Notes under the pieces: model-generated
Databases searched by the model: none
Told to the model about the DNA's origin: nothing
Seen by the model: the letters and a program-made list of their open reading frames with translations, nothing else
Assembly (NCBI GenBank): GCA_028822575.1
Contig: JAPKDN010000142.1
Location: 1 to 7,563 of the forward strand
DNA from: Alphaproteobacteria bacterium
GTDB taxonomy: Bacteria; Pseudomonadota; Alphaproteobacteria; Thalassobaculales; Thalassobaculaceae
Length of the DNA stretch: 7,563 nt
Reading direction: 5' to 3'
Position numbers and translations under genes: made by a program
Shown here: positions 6,298 to 7,563 of the stretch, one piece after another
Layout: each line of letters opens with the position of its first letter
How positions within the stretch are numbered: the stretch's first letter is position 1

Positions 6298-7077
6298 ATG
6301 GGCAGACTTGATGGCAAGGTCGCGTTTATATCAGGCGCTGCAGCCGGGATTGGTCAGCGAACAGCGATCATTTTTGCCCGCGAGGGCGCCAAGGTGTGCG
6401 TCGCCGATATCAATGATCAAGGGGGCGCCGAGACGGTCGGATTGGCCAAAGAAGCGGCTGGCAATGCGGGCGGTGATGCCTTTTACGCCCCTGTCGACGT
6501 CACCGATCACGGCAGCGTCAAGGCCGGCATCGCGGAGGTCGTCAACCGGTTTGGCGCACTTCACATCCTACACAACAATGTCGGCGGCTCAACGGCTGCC
6601 GATGGCCCAGTGACCGAGGCCCCGGACGAGGAGTTCTGGCGTTGTATGACCGTCGATGTGTTCGGCACCTTCCTGTGCAGCAAATACGGGATCCCAGAGA
6701 TCATCAGGGCGGGCGGCGGCTCCGTGATCAACATGGCGTCCAACGTGGCGCTTATGGCCTTGCCTGGACGCGATTGCTATACAGCGGCAAAGGGAGCTGT
6801 GGCCTCGATGACCCGTTCAATGGCGGTGGAATACGCGCCGCACAAGATCCGGGTCAATGCAATTGCACCGTCGATGACCTTGACGGCTCGGGTTCAAAAG
6901 CAGTTCGACACCCCCGGTGTGTTCAGCGACGCGGTGCGCAAGCTCGCCGCCACACATCTGCTTGGCCCTGGCCAGCCAATCCACATCGCCAACATGGCTT
7001 TGTATCTCGCCTCCGATGAAAGCGAGATAACAACCGGCCAGATCATGAGCGTGGACAGCGGCGTGACGATCTATTGA
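6298..7077 (+). CDS. SDR family NAD(P)-dependent oxidoreductase
   Basis: This is a classical short-chain dehydrogenase/reductase of 259 residues, cytoplasmic, probably tetrameric as is usual in the family. ATG 6298 is preferred because GGAG (6288-6291) lies six bases upstream and MGRLDGKVAFISG is the usual family beginning; ATG 6286 with AGGG at 6274-6277 is also possible. Motifs are the cofactor-binding SGAAAGIG (S12-G19), ADIND after the second strand (acidic, suggesting NAD rather than NADP), NNVG (93-96), catalytic Ser148 and Y161-TAA-K165, and VNAIAPS. The fourth catalytic-tetrad position, usually Asn in the VN motif, reads Asp120 in VDVFGTF. The substrate is an alcohol or carbonyl that cannot be inferred. 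It lies 57 bases after the LivF remnant, so it may once have followed transporter genes in an operon. Confidence 0.93.
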   Translation: MGRLDGKVAFISGAAAGIGQRTAIIFAREGAKVCVADINDQGGAETVGLAKEAAGNAGGDAFYAPVDVTDHGSVKAGIAEVVNRFGALHILHNNVGGSTAADGPVTEAPDEEFWRCMTVDVFGTFLCSKYGIPEIIRAGGGSVINMASNVALMALPGRDCYTAAKGAVASMTRSMAVEYAPHKIRVNAIAPSMTLTARVQKQFDTPGVFSDAVRKLAATHLLGPGQPIHIANMALYLASDESEITTGQIMSVDSGVTIY

Positions 7078-7439
7078 GATCGGCGATCTTTCAGACCTCC
7101 GCTGGGCCCTTAAGGTTTTCGGAAGCTTAAACAGATTGTAGGAAGGTGTGAGTAACTGAATATGGCAGCGATATGGAGGAACTTGGGACAGATTCTTTAT
7201 CGCCGCGACGTAGGGTAAGATCCAAAGGTCTAGGGGCTAAGCTACGATTCTTGCCCGCTCATGTCGCCAGCTACAAAGCTTTCAACTCATAATGCCATTT
7301 TGTCGACTAATAGCGCCAAAAAGCTATCGCAACATGGTATTTAATCAACAGGGACTGCTTCTAACCCGCGTGAACCAACTCTGTCTGGCTTTCGTGTATT
7401 ATTCCTTGTTCGAAGATTTGACATCGCCAACAAAAAACG
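7078..7439. other. Intergenic stretch without a recognisable gene
   Basis: I see no supported gene on either strand. Tiny frames (for example 7162-7218 plus, 18 codons; 7341-7424 minus, 27 codons) lack ribosome sites and family features. GATCGGCGATC just after the SDR stop is a minor palindrome and not a terminator. TTGACA at 7418-7423 looks like a -35 element but has no matching -10. Confidence 0.45.
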
Positions 7440-7563
7440 ATGAAGCAAGCGAATAGAGCAGGAAACAAGCCTGTTAGTAGGCCCGGTTTCCCGCTCGATT
7501 ATGCCATGCTAGGCGACGGCGACACCTTGGCGCGACAGTGCGTCAAGACCTTGGTCAAGGGCG
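7440..7563 (+). CDS. Possible partial open frame running off the window edge, unknown
   Basis: From ATG 7440 the frame stays open for 41 codons to the window end. From about 7484 onward (PGFPLDYAMLGDGDTLARQC...) codon composition looks coding: third positions of the last 19 codons are almost all G or C, and second positions are the poorest. The first dozen codons do not show this, and no Shine-Dalgarno precedes 7440, so the true start could be different (for example ATG 7506) or the gene may be truncated. A stem-loop at 7456-7496 lies across its beginning. The minus strand also has a short open frame ending at 7509 (ALDQGLDALSRQGVAVA), but its codon pattern is less gene-like. I recognise no family. 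Confidence 0.28.
   Translation, partial: MKQANRAGNKPVSRPGFPLDYAMLGDGDTLARQCVKTLVKG
7456..7496. repeat. 41-base imperfect inverted repeat (stem-loop)
   Basis: Outer arms GAGC-a-GGAAAC (7456-7466) and GTTTCC-c-GCTC (7486-7496) pair with one mismatch. Inside them GCCT (7469-7472) pairs with AGGC (7479-7482) around the loop GTTAGT. This gives 14 pairs with one small internal loop. No T-run follows directly on either strand; on the minus strand a six-T run lies about 20 bases beyond the stem. It could be an atypical terminator for a minus-strand gene outside the window, an operator or leader structure, or an element end. Confidence 0.5.

Noticed and set aside
7418..7446. TTGACA at 7418-7423 as a promoter for the right-edge frame
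   Set aside because: No -10-like hexamer occurs at 16-18 bases downstream, and the start codon would fall inside the promoter.
1..7563. Insertion sequence, CRISPR array, tRNA or rRNA
   Set aside because: No transposase motifs, no regularly spaced repeats, and no cloverleaf or rRNA-like stretch were seen on either strand.

Overview
The window looks like a chromosomal or plasmid accessory segment of an alphaproteobacterium. The coding regions are fairly GC-rich and favour G/C in third codon positions. The protein signatures (NHCPYAK-type thioredoxin-fold protein, class-III aminotransferase plus APH-fold kinase pair, LivF-type ABC remnant, VDVFGTF-type SDR) are of a kind I associate with Rhizobiales/Rhodospirillales-like bacteria. 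This placement is from memory of the families, not from a search. The gaps between genes are long, AT-richer and carry gene debris, which suggests a rearranged region.

Layout. Bases 1-931 hold no large convincing gene. They contain two tiny overlapping frames behind a perfect Shine-Dalgarno (74-208, 205-369), a competing minus-strand remnant of a membrane protein (about 261-577), a direct repeat (705-733) and a strong dyad (822-848) just before the first operon. Bases 932-3228 are a tightly coupled pair sharing an ATGA overlap: a PLP-dependent class-III aminotransferase-fold enzyme that most resembles amino-alcohol-phosphate phospho-lyases, and an APH/choline-kinase-fold small-molecule kinase. 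After a 143-base gap with a possible promoter, 3372-5554 encodes a thioredoxin-fold protein whose C-terminus is shifted out of frame by an apparent one-base insertion, followed at once by a gamma-glutamyltransferase-family Ntn hydrolase. Bases 5555-6297 are a long gap ending in a clear LivF (branched-chain amino acid ABC ATPase) C-terminal remnant. Bases 6298-7077 encode a short-chain dehydrogenase. The last 486 bases are mostly empty, with a striking 41-base stem-loop and an open frame running off the window edge.

Working model (inference). The kinase phosphorylates the hydroxyl of an amino alcohol or hydroxy-amino acid, and the PLP enzyme eliminates phosphate and ammonia to give an aldehyde or semialdehyde. 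The gamma-glutamyltransferase-like enzyme could free the amine from an N-glutamylated precursor, and the SDR could act on a carbonyl or alcohol in the same pathway. Only the enzyme families are supported by sequence. The substrate, and whether the downstream genes belong to one pathway, are open. All five main genes lie on the plus strand.
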